DNA of 64,000 nucleotides from Xanthoparmelia taractica. Taxonomy: Eukaryota; Ascomycota; Lecanoromycetes; Lecanorales; Parmeliaceae. Made by a program: the position numbers and the translations under genes. The notes under the pieces were generated by a model that had not been told where the DNA came from, did no database searches, and saw nothing but the letters and a program-made list of their open reading frames with translations. Within the stretch, counting starts at the first letter, position 1, and every line of letters starts with the position of its first letter. Of the stretch, positions 47,151 through 57,660 are shown piece by piece. The stretch is taken from assembly GCA_033085395.1 (NCBI GenBank), contig JANQBS010000152.1:1-64000 (forward strand), given 5' to 3'.

Positions 47151-49518
47151 TTACGCCCTCTCATTCCGACTCCTCGCATCCTCTACGCTCCTCTCCCAAT
47201 TAACCCCGTACAGAAAAATCCCCTCAATAACAGCCACCAACCCCAACGCCGTCGCCACACCAGCCCACAAGCCATACAGCTGCCACCCGAGTCCAAACGC
47301 CGTGCCCATACTAATCGGCATCGCCACCACATAGTAGCAAAACAGCTGCACGTACCCGCCTACTTCCTGCCTGCCCAGGCCCCGCAAGACGCCATTACAG
47401 CACGCGGCGAGGGCGTCGAAGAGCTGGAACGCGGCGCAGAGGGGCAGGGTTTTGGCGACGAGGTCGATGACGTCGGGGTCGCTGGTGAAGAGCTGGGGGA
47501 TGTAGGCTCTGAGGCTGGAGAGGAGGATCACGTTGAAGAGGCCTACGGCGACGGCGGCGAAGCCGGCGACGCGGGCGCTCATTTTCGCGGCGTCGGCGAG
47601 GGTTGCGCCGATTAGGTTTGCGATGCGCGTGGAGGCGGCGATGGAGATGGGGAAGGGGATTCTGTGGATTGCAGAGTTCAGTTGTCAGTGTTGAATTTCT
47701 GAGGAGTGGATTTCGGGAATTGGAAGGACGTGTTTTGGGAGGAAAAAGAAGACATGTCTTGAAAAGTAGAATCCTAGACCAAGTGAGGAATAATGGACGT
47801 ACTGGTATGTGATGCATGAGAGTGTGGAGAGGACTGATTGGGCGGCGAGGTGGGTGGTGCCGAAATAGGAGGCGGCGAGGGTTAGGATTTCAAAGGCGAG
47901 GCATTCGGCTTCGACCATTACGAGGCCGGGGAGGGCGAGGCGGACCATGGGGAGCCAGTTTTTGAGAGCTGGGTGAGTGTTAGGAAATGGTTCGACCTGG
48001 TACACAATCCAAGGGAAGATGGGGTGGGGGTTGGATCTGAGATGGGAGTCACCTCTTTTTGTCAGGCCAGGCCAGCAGTTACGTCCGTCTACGAAACGGA
48101 CGTAGAGGATAAGAAGAATGGGAAGCAGGTTGTCTATTACGGCGACAGCTACCGGTGCTCCGGCGAAACCCCAATTGAATTGCTGAGAAGGTCAGACACA
48201 GCACTTACTGAAGCCAGACGAAGAACGTGATCGACTGTGGACACGGGAGCTTAGAGGAGGGTTGATGGGCGTGAAAGGTGAGAATGATACTGCAGATAAA
48301 GTGATGTTGAAGACATACCCAAACAAAAAGCCAGTTCATCAAGGCATTCAACGGAGCGCAAATCAGAAGAACGTAGAGAGAAGCGTAAAACAATCCCTGT
48401 GCCTGCAAATACCTCTTGGCCGACTCAAAGGTCGCGTAGCCAGGGGCCCCAATGAGGACGATCCTCAAGTACCGTCCAGCCAGGATTGCAACGTCTTTCT
48501 CCGGTACCATCTTTACCAGTATCTCTTCAGCACAGAGCCAAATGATACCTATGGGGATTGTGATCGTCCATAGAAAGTACACCATCCGTTGCGTCTGCAA
48601 CCCCACCAGCTTCTTTCTTCCAGAACCGTAGGCTTGCGCACACAGGGTGTCCAAACTCGTCGCTAGTCCTTGATATACGGCATAGCCCGTGATATTGGCG
48701 GTCATACTTGCCAGGCTTACCGCGGCAAGTTCAACCTTCCCAATGTGACCTACCGTAAATATGCTGGCAACGGTCAGGGAGTACTGAAGCAAAAATGTTA
48801 GCACCAAGGGTCCCGAATAACGTCCCAATACTTTGGCTTCACGCTGCCACGTTGTCTGAATCTTGCCTTCCAGTACTGCCTCTTCCCATTTGATATCCAG
48901 GTTTGCTTGACTGTCTTGACCTCCATACGGTAGCTCGGGATCCCCTAATAAGGGACTCGTTTCTCGGGGACCGGTACTATCTCCGGCTGCTGTTTCATCT
49001 GCCTCGTCTGAGTGTTTCACCTTTCCAGCATGACCTAGGATGCCAGGCACGGAGAAAATTCGCGAGGCCCGGCGGCCAACTCTCTGGGAATCGTTTCCCT
49101 TTCGAGGGTGTTTCGGAGGGATAATTTTGTTGTCACGAAGTAAACTTCGCTCTTCCATTCTCGCTTGACGGCGGTCACTCTTGCTTGGAGCCCGGGTTGA
49201 CCGTTGCTGTGCAGGAGCAACGGTTGCCCGAGAGCCTGCTATTGTAAAGCTAGGTCTCGTATATGAACCAAGCATGGAATGTCCCAAGGAGGGGCCGGAT
49301 GTTGTTTGACGCAGGGTTTCGAGGTCCGAATCTGATTCATCATGGGAAAGGTCGTCTTCCTCTATGGGATTTTCAGGATCTTTATCGGGCTCTTCTTCCA
49401 AATCTTTTGCTACAGAGGCTTCAGCCAAGGGCGCCGAAGAGGAAAAGACTGAAGACCGGCTACGAGTTCTCCATAGCCGTCCTGGACGGATCATTTTGGT
49501 AGGCTTTGGAGAAGTCAT
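47151..49518 (-). CDS. MATE-family efflux transporter
   Basis: Four exons (48319-49518, 48053-48182, 47803-47968, 47151-47661) give 668 residues. A 220-residue hydrophilic Ser/Arg/Glu-rich N-terminus (about 1-220) precedes about twelve membrane segments. Family landmarks include LGRYSGPLVLTFLLQYSLTV, GLATSLDTLCAQAYGSG, WLPMVRLALPGLVMVEAE and IAASTRIANLIGA. MATE proteins export organic cations or drugs in exchange for H+ or Na+; fungal members resemble yeast Erc1. Substrate and membrane are unknown. Intron 1 (136 nt) contains an internal acceptor and donor flanking a 26-base pseudo-exon whose use would cause a stop. The C-terminus is basic (SRNERA). Confidence 0.88.
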
Positions 49519-50526
49519 CTTGGTGATTCCAAAGATGGTGCGCTCGTGCTCGTGATTCGAACGCCCTAAGCAAACGAACGATTGCCAATAAACATCAAGG
49601 TCTCTTCTCTTGAAAGAGAAATCTGGGATGAATGGACGTTGCTGTCAGAGCCATTGGCATTTTTGCATTTGTTGAAGCTTGCCTCAATTGCTATACATTG
49701 AGGTATAGGTAGGTACTTTACTTTACCTTATCTACATACAAAGTGGGGGGAGGTGAGGCGGGATGTTTTCTGAGTCACCAGATCAAATATCTTTTTCTTT
49801 TGAGATCGGCACCAGCTTCCGTTTCAGTACTAGATTACCTTATGTAATAGGGCCAGAAGCCAATCTATCCTAGGGCTGAGCTTCTCAATAACCATCCACG
49901 AATATGGGGGAGTGGATTTTGATCAAGTAGCCTCAACTCCAACCCTTACCTCTTACTCCCTTAGAAGCCTTTATTTTCAAATCCACCAAATCGTGAGTGA
50001 TCATCAAATTGTAATAGGGTTGGGGTTGATTTGAAGCCCGAGTTTGCAAAAGCTGCAGATTCTGCGTATTCCTTCAGCGCCGACCCAATCTCCAGGACAT
50101 GCCACTTCAGTCGCAGTGTTTGGTGCGATTCCCAACAATCTGCGCAGATCTATATTCTCATCTATAGGCTGAGGCTGAGGCTGAGAAGGACCAAGTCGCA
50201 GAAAACTGTACGGGCCATTCAAGTCTAATGACAAGCCTGAGAGCAAAGGGAAACCGAACAAGAGGTTCATCAGCGAGAACGAGGGTGGTAATGATGATTC
50301 GAGCTCTTGTTGCAGTAGTACATGCATAACAGGAAAATTCAATACGCCTCCCCATCTTTTGGGCTTGGACGCTTCAAGGCGCAGAACACCTTTCCTCCAC
50401 TGGTGCAATGTAACCGCCCTTCACAGTACCTCATGTGCCTCAATTCGAGTACCACAACTCTCCAAAACCGTCCAATTCCGAGCCTCTGTGTCCAGCCGTG
50501 ACACCACTGAATCTATTGCCATGCGC
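49519..50526. promoter_or_regulatory. MATE upstream region
   Basis: About 1 kb holding the MATE promoter and the 3' flank of the small mitochondrial gene. Near 49700-49735 there is a cluster of AGGTA/TACCT words (GGTATAGGTAGGTAC, TTTACCTTATC), with another ACCTTAT near 49836. No gene was recognised. Confidence 0.4.
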
Positions 50527-50918
50527 TCAAATATATCGAAACATGTTGTTCTTCACACTCCTTTTCATGCTCACTGGCTGGCCATCCTCAAGTTCTAGTC
50601 CTGCCGCGCCCCCATCACCGGACATGGCCTCAAGCTTCTGGCGGAGCTCGTCATCCAATTCAGCTTGCGTCTTTTTCTTCTTGGAGACCTCTTCGGCGCC
50701 CGCTTTGAGGCTTTCTTCCTTGGATACCTGGAGCTTTTAGCTAGAGTAATCGGCAGTGATGTTGTGGGACAACTTACTGTGTTTTCTGGTGTGGTGTTTT
50801 TGGAATTGGCAGACTCGGTAGAAGCAGGTCTTGATGGTTGGATTCGGAGCCGCGAGTGAGTTGAGAGGGCCGTAGCCTCTTTAATCCCGCCAACAATTGC
50901 CAAAAACCTGCGCAACAT
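50527..50918 (-). CDS. Small probable mitochondrial protein, 113 residues
   Basis: Two exons (50778-50918, 50527-50727) with a 50-nt intron (GTAAGT, ACTCTAGCTAA branch region, CCAG) give a compact reading frame. The first 40 residues are rich in Arg, Ser and Ala and lack acidic residues (MLRRFLAIVGGIKEAT apart from one Glu), which fits a mitochondrial presequence. A Lys/Glu-rich helix (EEVSKKKKTQAELDDELRQKLEAM) is followed by a conserved-looking end, GLELEDGQPVSMKRSVKNN then MFRYI. I do not recognise the family. It is divergent from CEF1 with 227 bp between starts. The ATG at 50918 is the first in frame. Confidence 0.7.
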
Positions 50919-51145
50919 GATTCGAATTATCAAAATACTGGATTATTTTCATAATTGCTGCCAGCGCAAAAGAAATTCACCATCTCGTGTGACGTCGATG
51001 TCAGTTTATTAGGGCTGACGGGCTGTTAGCGTAGTCCTATACGTAAGCCCAACTTAACCGTTTTGTCAGTTCAAACACCGCAGTCACTATTTGGCCCTGC
51101 ATACTCATGAATCTTACGGCGTAAAAATCCCTTCAACTATTCAAA

Positions 51146-53524
51146 ATGCCCGTCGTGAAAGGCGGTGTCTGGACCAATATCGAGGATGAAGTTCTTAAAG
51201 CCTCAGTCTCAAAGTATGGACTCAACCAGTGGGCCCGTGTCTCGTCTCTCCTCGCGCGCAAAACACCCAAGCAGTGTAAGGCCAGATGGGTCGAATGGCT
51301 GGACCCCAGTATTCGGAAGATCGAGTGGTCAAAGGAGGAGGATGAGAAGCTACTACACCTGGCAAAATTGATGCCAACCCAATGGCGGACCATTGCCCCT
51401 ATGGTAGGTAGAACGGCTACGCAGTGTCTAGAAAGGTATCAGAAGTTGCTCGACGAGGCTGAAGCGAGAGAAAATGACGAGCTAGGGTTGGCTGGGCCGA
51501 CCGGTGGCGAGAATGCAGCTCCGAGCGCGGACGACGTTCGACGACTACGGCCTGGAGAACTGGATCCGGACCCAGAATCTAAGCCAGCACGCCCTGACAC
51601 CATAGATCTTGATGAGGATGAAAAGGAAATGCTTAGTGAAGCGCGTGCAAGACTGGCCAATACCCAAGGGAAGAAGGCCAAACGGAAAGCACGTGAACGC
51701 CAGCTGGAGGAGTCTCGGCGGTTAGCATTGCTACAGAAGCGTCGAGAGCTTAAGAACGCAGGTATAAATATTAAGATTACGAATCGGAAAAAGGGCCAGA
51801 TGGATTATAACGCCGATATTCCATTCGAAAAGAAAGCTGCACCGGGTTTCTACGACACTCAAGAGGAGAAGGAGAAAAATGAAAAGCAGAGAGAAGCCTT
51901 CGATCCCAGAAAACAACAGCTGGCTAATAAGCGGAAGGGTGATCAGGAAGAGGATTTGCAGAGGAAGAAACAAAAAGGTGATAAGCCAGGTCCTTCAGCA
52001 GCGTTTGCCGCAGCAGCCAAAGCAGGGCAAATGCAGAAGATTCGGGAAGCTGAGCAAAGCAGCAAGAGGAGGGCTTTGAATCTACCAGCGCCTCAAGTAG
52101 GCGAGGCCGAACTCGAAGACATTGTGAAGATGGGAATGGTTGGGGAGCAGGCTCATCGATTAGCTGGAGAAGGCGATAACGAGGCTACAAAAGGCTTCAT
52201 TGGCAATTATACAGGTATCGTAGGAGGGACACCGATCCGGACACCCAGGGCTCCGCCTCAAGAGGACCATATCGCAAATGAGATCCGTAATATTCGTGCC
52301 TTGACGGAAACTCAATCATCACTATTGGGCGGGGAGAACACGCCTTTGCATGAGGGCAGTGGATCTACTGGATTTGATGGTGTCACTCCACGAAAGCACA
52401 TTGTAGCCACCCCGAATCCTATGGCAACGCCAATGCGTCAAGGTGGCGTAAACGGAGTCGGAGCAACGCCGATGCGGACATCAGGACCGGGAGCTACGCC
52501 TATGCGTACCCCCCGAGACAATTTTGCTATAAATCAGGATGGTTCTGGGGCAATGCAGCTGGTTGGGAACACACCAAGGGAAGTCAAGCTTCGTGAGCAG
52601 GCTTTGAGATCAAAGCTCAAGTCGCAGTTAGCTGCGTTACCCAAGCCAAAAGAGCTTGACTTTGAGCTTGAACTGCCTGAAGAGCAGCAAGAAGTTGACG
52701 GCGACATGGAACTCTCCGAAGAGGATGCCGCAGAAAGGGATCGACGAAATCGAGCTCTACATGAAGCAGCTGAGAGAGCAGACTTCAAACGCCGATCTCA
52801 AGTAGTACAACAAAATCTACCACGGCCCACAGTCGTTGATGTCGATGCGCTTTTCAAGGCCGCTATCGAAGTCCCTGATCCAATCCAAGCAATGATAGCA
52901 GAAGAGGCTGCAGTTCTAATCGCTAACGATGCATACAAATATCCAGTTTCCGGTTCGAAAGTGCAGGGGGCTTCGAGACCGCTGGAGGTTTTCGATGATG
53001 ATGCATTGGACAGGGCGAGGTTAGAAATAGCACTTGAACTGCCCTCAGGTGATAAAGAGAGACGGCAGCAGGACTTTGAAGCATCGTGGGAGAAGCTGCA
53101 TGAGGCTTCCTCAAGCCTGCTCGGACTGGCTGGTTACGAGGAGGATGAGGTCGATGAGCGACAAATCTTGACCAATGCCTTCGATCAGGTTCAATCAACC
53201 ATTGCGGATGATGCAGAAAGGGGGAACAAAATCGAAAAAAGACTTGCTCTCCATTACGGAGGCTACCAGCAGCGGGCCAAGACTCTACGGCAGAAGATCG
53301 TGGAGGCCTCTGGGGCATTGCAGGATGAGAGAATTACGTTAGACTCGTTGCGGACTTTACAGATTGCAGAGGAAGCCGCCCTGCCCAGGAGGTTGGAGAG
53401 TCTGCTAGATGAAGTGGCGTTTGTAAGGAAGAGAGAGAAGGAGGCGCAGGATATGTACAGAATGAAGAAGGAAGAGCTGGACGGACTGACAAACGGGAAC
53501 GGCCATGTGAATCGGGATTACTGA
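51146..53524 (+). CDS. CEF1: Pre-mRNA-splicing factor CEF1 (CDC5L)
   Basis: This is an intronless frame of 792 residues. Two Myb repeats occupy about 1-105 (GGVWTNIEDEVLKASVSKYG, KQCKARWVEWLDP, EWSKEEDEKLLHLAKLMPTQW), followed by the CDC5-specific stretch WRTIAPMVGRTATQCLERYQ and the nuclear-basic GKKAKRKARERQLEESRRLA. A middle region with repeated ATPMR/GxTPxR motifs (about 425-460) offers proline-directed phosphorylation sites, as in human CDC5L. The C-terminus is a long charged coiled coil. The protein is a core member of the Prp19/NineTeen complex and is needed for spliceosome activation in the nucleus. Length matches family members. Confidence 0.97.
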   Translation: MPVVKGGVWTNIEDEVLKASVSKYGLNQWARVSSLLARKTPKQCKARWVEWLDPSIRKIEWSKEEDEKLLHLAKLMPTQWRTIAPMVGRTATQCLERYQKLLDEAEARENDELGLAGPTGGENAAPSADDVRRLRPGELDPDPESKPARPDTIDLDEDEKEMLSEARARLANTQGKKAKRKARERQLEESRRLALLQKRRELKNAGINIKITNRKKGQMDYNADIPFEKKAAPGFYDTQEEKEKNEKQREAFDPRKQQLANKRKGDQEEDLQRKKQKGDKPGPSAAFAAAAKAGQMQKIREAEQSSKRRALNLPAPQVGEAELEDIVKMGMVGEQAHRLAGEGDNEATKGFIGNYTGIVGGTPIRTPRAPPQEDHIANEIRNIRALTETQSSLLGGENTPLHEGSGSTGFDGVTPRKHIVATPNPMATPMRQGGVNGVGATPMRTSGPGATPMRTPRDNFAINQDGSGAMQLVGNTPREVKLREQALRSKLKSQLAALPKPKELDFELELPEEQQEVDGDMELSEEDAAERDRRNRALHEAAERADFKRRSQVVQQNLPRPTVVDVDALFKAAIEVPDPIQAMIAEEAAVLIANDAYKYPVSGSKVQGASRPLEVFDDDALDRARLEIALELPSGDKERRQQDFEASWEKLHEASSSLLGLAGYEEDEVDERQILTNAFDQVQSTIADDAERGNKIEKRLALHYGGYQQRAKTLRQKIVEASGALQDERITLDSLRTLQIAEEAALPRRLESLLDEVAFVRKREKEAQDMYRMKKEELDGLTNGNGHVNRDY

Positions 53525-53833
53525 GACTCTTGGTTCCTATTTGATTTTCCGTTGCCCTAAGGACAACCTAGTAGTCCTTCCTTATCCATAGTCTCATCAG
53601 AATAGAGAAACAGACTCGATCCTGACATAGAGTGCCTTCATAAGAGATGTATACGACCTCAACCCCTATCAGGTACGGAGAGGGGCACGAGGGGGGAGCG
53701 CCCACTTTAAACTTACGGACCTATTCCGCTCGCTTAACCTTAACCAGATTCAAGAACCTTTCTATCGAGGTTCTCTAAGTTCTCCTGAGTACATCTTCGA
53801 CGGCAAGCGAGTTCCGACGCTTTGTAAAACAGA
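53525..53833. other. Intergenic between CEF1 and ESF2
   Basis: About 309 bp holding the CEF1 3' flank and the ESF2 promoter. Nothing structured was seen. Confidence 0.4.
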
Positions 53834-54823
53834 ATGTCGGTTCGGAAGCACAATGAATTTCTTGATGTAGATCACAGCGAGGACGATGGCGACTTGAGTA
53901 GCTCTTCTGAGGCCGCCGCAGACAGCAGGACCGCCGGATTAGCCAGCCATCGCTCCAAGAGGCAGAAGCTTACCGTCGAGCACTCCGACTCCGAGGAAGA
54001 GACCGACCAGGATGCTCAAGATGACGCCCCCTCCAACTCTACGCCCAAGGTCGCTACAAGACCCTCACGCGACTCCGCTGCATCGACTACAAACCCTGCC
54101 GAATCAACCTCCCCCACTACTACTATCGAACAACCCGAAAAGCGCAAACCGCTCACAACCTCAGCGGTCGTGGCCACGAACAAACGTGCCCACAGAGCCG
54201 GCGTCATCTACCTCTCCCGCATCCCCCCCTTCATGCGCCCCTCCACCGTCCGCACCCTCCTTTCAGCCCACGGCACTATAACCCGCCTCTTCCTCACCCC
54301 CGAAGCCCCGTCCAATTACCTCTCCCGCCGCAAAGCCGGCGGCAACAAAAAACACAGCTACGTTGACGGCTGGGTCGAGTTCTCGAGGAGACGAGACGCC
54401 AAGGCCTGCGTCGATGCTATTAATGGGCGGATCGTGGGCGGGAAGAAGGGCGGTTGGTATCGGGATGATGTGTGGAATGCCAAGTACTTGAAGGGGTTTG
54501 GATGGGGCGATTTGATGGCGGGGGTAAGGGGGGAGGAGAGGGAGAGGGAGGAGCGGATTAGAGTTGGGGTGGGGAGGGAGGGACGTGAGAGGGCGGAGTT
54601 TTTGAGAAATTTGGAGAGGGGGAAGGTGGAGGACACAAGGAGGGCAAAGAAAGAGAAAAAGGCGAAGAGGGAGGGGGGTGAGAAGGAGAAGACGGTGGCG
54701 GAAGGGAAAAAGAATACAAGTCGGTTTGAAAGGAGATTCAGGCAAAACGAGGTCAAGGCTAGAGAGGAAAAGGGAATGGAGCAGTCGGATGAGACTAAGA
54801 GGATATTGAGCGAGATATTTTGA
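53834..54823 (+). CDS. ESF2: 18S rRNA processing factor ESF2 (ABT1 family)
   Basis: This is an intronless frame of 329 residues. An acidic Ser/Asp-rich N-terminus (about 1-110) is followed by the ABT1/ESF2 RNA-recognition fold: GVIYLSRIPPFMRPSTVRTLL, RLFLTPEA, KHSYVDGWVEFSRRRDAKAC and the characteristic GGWYRDDVWNAKYLKGF. The tail is a very basic and acidic helical run. ESF2 works in the nucleolus in the small-subunit processome, where it stimulates the helicase Dbp8 during early 18S rRNA cleavages. Base composition changes within the gene: the 5' part is C-rich on the coding strand and the 3' third is strongly purine-rich, reflecting Lys/Glu/Arg codons. Confidence 0.93.
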   Translation: MSVRKHNEFLDVDHSEDDGDLSSSSEAAADSRTAGLASHRSKRQKLTVEHSDSEEETDQDAQDDAPSNSTPKVATRPSRDSAASTTNPAESTSPTTTIEQPEKRKPLTTSAVVATNKRAHRAGVIYLSRIPPFMRPSTVRTLLSAHGTITRLFLTPEAPSNYLSRRKAGGNKKHSYVDGWVEFSRRRDAKACVDAINGRIVGGKKGGWYRDDVWNAKYLKGFGWGDLMAGVRGEEREREERIRVGVGREGRERAEFLRNLERGKVEDTRRAKKEKKAKREGGEKEKTVAEGKKNTSRFERRFRQNEVKAREEKGMEQSDETKRILSEIF

Positions 54824-55167
54824 GAGAATCATTATAAGCTTCACAGTCCCTCCTCCGTCTGAAGTCAAACGACCCGCATTTGGTCAGCCTCATTATAAGG
54901 GCCTTGGCTCGTCTTCAAGCGGCTTTGGAGCTCCATGATACAGTAAGGCTATGGCGGAGACGTTCTTTCAGGACTTGCGTGAAGGGGAAATCGAAGTTTG
55001 CCGAGGTCGACGATTAGAAAGTGATAAGTAATGGCACATGCGCATTCTGTTTGCTTGAAGCGTATACCCTTGTATTATTATATCGATAATCTCCGCTCCT
55101 TTTCTGAAAAGGAAGAAATAACTCGACTCAATAACTAAATAAATCACCACTACCTCATATCACTCAC
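54824..55167. other. Convergent intergenic region
   Basis: About 344 bp between convergent stop codons with no coding potential noticed. The part at about 55060-55150 is AT-rich and probably holds polyadenylation signals. Confidence 0.4.
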
Positions 55168-55518
55168 TCAATACGGCGGCAGCACCAACCCATCGTCCCT
55201 CCTCCTCAACTCCTCCCCAATCATGCCCAAAATCTCCCCAGGCAACCACCGCCCCGTCCTCACCTTCGCGACCCAATTCACGAACCCCACGCCCGCCTGC
55301 ACGAGCCTCGCTTCCCACGTTTCCAGATCTCGCGATTCGGCTTCGAGCTGGGCTTCGTAGGCCATGTGCTCGCGGTGACGTGCGGTTTGAGGGTTGGACT
55401 GGATGAAGGCTTTTGTGGAGGCGATTTGAGTGGTGAGGTTGGTGACGGCTGTGGAGGCGGTGCGGAGGAAGAGGAAGGCGGATGTTAGGTTGTGGGTGGG
55501 GTCGGAGGTTGGTTGCAT
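55168..55518 (-). CDS. Small hypothetical protein, 116 residues
   Basis: This is a single-exon frame that starts in a good context (GCAATGC). The product is mostly helical: a Thr/Ala-rich first half (NLTSAFLFLRTASTAVTNL), a charged coiled-coil-like middle (EAQLEAESRDLETWEARLV) and a hydrophobic to basic end (GFVNWVAKVRTGRWLPGEIL) closing with VLPPY. No signal peptide or recognised domain is visible. It lies 135 bp downstream of NMD3 on the same strand, so it may have its own small promoter or share a transcript. I do not assign a function; a small subunit of a larger complex would fit the size and helicity. Confidence 0.55.
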   Translation of the reverse strand: MQPTSDPTHNLTSAFLFLRTASTAVTNLTTQIASTKAFIQSNPQTARHREHMAYEAQLEAESRDLETWEARLVQAGVGFVNWVAKVRTGRWLPGEILGMIGEELRRRDDGLVLPPY

Positions 55519-55653
55519 TGCTGATCCTTGCTGTGGAAAGGGAAGCGGAATAATTGCAGTTGCACCTAGTATGTTGAGTTATAACTCTGCATGCTACAGG
55601 CTCGGCTACTCCGCAAATGCCAGGCTGCTGGCTTGCTTCTACGAATGGGAACC

Positions 55654-57397
55654 TCATTCCTCATCCTCAACATCCAGCTCGTTGAAATCATCAAGCAGCT
55701 CCTCCATATCGATCTTTGGTACTTCCTCCCCTTCCGTCTCTTCGGTCTCAGCAACACTCGCCGTCTCCAATCCCTCCATACGGTCAATCGCCTTCTTCTC
55801 CTGCTGAGCTTTGTACAGTGCAAGTGTACTCCGCAATTCGGTGTCTTCCTCCACATCGCGCAGAAACATTTCAAAGTCTCGTTCAATTCTCTCTTGATCC
55901 TGCTTCTTCGGTAACAGCTCGCCTTCGTCTTTGTTCATGCGCTTGAGTCGCCAGTTGCGTGACTTGTTCTTCTTCTTGCGGGCGTAGAATTTCTTGACTA
56001 ATACAACATCGGGTATACTAGATGAGTAGGCATTGCTTTGCTCTAACGCTTCGAAATTAGGGTTGTTAAAGTTTGTGCCGGTAAGGTGGTAGCCCATGAC
56101 CAAGTCACCCGGGTGAAGGACTGCGCCAAGGTGTGTGCGTGTGAAAAATGTAACATCATTGCTGCCGAGATCTGAGGATCGTGCTACTGTGGCTTCGGCA
56201 AGAAGAAAGCGACCCTTCTGAGGACCAATGGGTTCAATATCCATCACGACGAATTCAACAAGTTCTTGAACATCTGCCAAGGAGGTGAAGGGAGATCGCC
56301 AGTAGATGGGTGTGGAGACGTCGGCTGTCTGGAGAGTATTTGGATCGAGAAGATTAACGGATGTGCCAACACGGTGGCAGATGGTTAGGGGAGCAATGTT
56401 TCCGCTCTGTTTTGCGAGCTTAATGGGTAAAGCCACCAGATCGTCCTTACATATTGGGACGAGCTCAACGGAGAATGAGAATTTGTAAGACTTCGAAGAG
56501 GTATGAATATCCATGGAGATAAGCTCTTGAGACTTTTTGGTTCGAACAGGGGCCACAGAGGTCAAGAAATCAACGAATTTCTCGGCGTGGTTTCTTTGAG
56601 CGTAGAAAAAGTCAAGACCGTCCTTTACTTCTTTGCTATCAATAAATCAACTTAGTATCTTGAAGTAACTCAGAACGCAGGGACTGAACCTACATGTTTA
56701 TGGTTTCTTTATGGGCGGAATGTTTCAAGATGAGCTGTTCCAGGTAGAGAAAAGTACGTTTGTGAGGGACTTTTTGGCGCACTTGTACGACGGCTCGCCA
56801 TGTATTGGCTGTAAAACTCTTTGCACAATCTGGGCACTGGTGGTATGCAACGACATATTCAACTTCGAACGTTTGCTGGAGGATGGCCCCTTGAAACGCT
56901 TCCTGCTGAATCGTGATTTTCACCCTTATTCGCCTTGAATGGGGTTCCGTCCAGATAAAGCTGGCGTCTATTATCCTGACCTTCGAGAGGCCTCTTAATT
57001 TTCGAAGACATAACGCGAGCAATTCCCTCGATTCCGGTGAAGCAGTGATCCAATGTGCAGGCGGTTGCAGCCATCGCTCACAGCTAAAGAGGCCCATAGA
57101 GTCAGAAATTACCAACGTCCATACGAGACTTAGACGACACTCACTCTCTACAGATGTGTAAAGTTGCCTCCCTTTGTATGCCTTCTGAAATATCAACGGT
57201 GAGCTTGACGCAGTCGTAGCAGAGCGCCCCAGCCGCAGAAGTGCCATCTATAGGTGCGCCGCAGTTGCAGCAGAGGATTCTAGAAGACTGTCAGCGTGTG
57301 GCTCCCTAGGAAGAGTAGCAAGTATATACGTTGCGCTGGCTTGCGGGATCAAAGGTCTGGAAGGCAACACCACTGGCGCATCGATATCCATAGACAT
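55654..57397 (-). CDS. NMD3: 60S ribosomal export adapter NMD3
   Basis: Four exons (57330-57397, 57145-57279, 56694-57083, 55654-56635) give 524 residues. The N-terminal zinc-binding cysteines are seen as ILCCNCG (about 24-30), LCYDC, HICRDCERW and HQCPDC. The conserved core includes GLDFFYAQRNHAEKFVDFL and the middle domain CHRVGTSVNLLDP. An eIF5A-like part follows, with GDLVMGYHLTGTNFNN and DVVLVKKFYARKKKNKSRNW. The acidic C-terminal tail (MEELLDDFNELDVEDEE) fits a leucine-containing nuclear export signal. NMD3 binds nascent 60S subunits and links them to Crm1 for export, then is released in the cytoplasm. It shares a 263-bp promoter gap with the ATP25-like gene. Confidence 0.96.
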
Positions 57398-57660
57398 AGT
57401 GAGGCAAGGTTATTTGGATATACAGAATTGGGTGATGCAAATAGGTTAATTAGTTCACTCAAAGACTTTGTCTGCTGAAATGCTGAGCCTTCTTTTAAAG
57501 TGTAGGTAGAGGTTGGCCTGTGCGTCATACACTGATATATTTGTCAGCCCTATCAAAAACATTTCCCGTATTGGTAGAATCTGGACATCGAGCAACATCC
57601 AAAGTTGACATCAGGCCTTGCTCGCTGACGAATGATCCTAGAGGGACAAGAGATTTCACA

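Noticed and set aside
49540..49575. GTTCGAATC-like box on the minus strand suggesting a tRNA
   Set aside because: Flanking bases do not form a T-stem or acceptor stem, and it lies in the MATE 5' flank.
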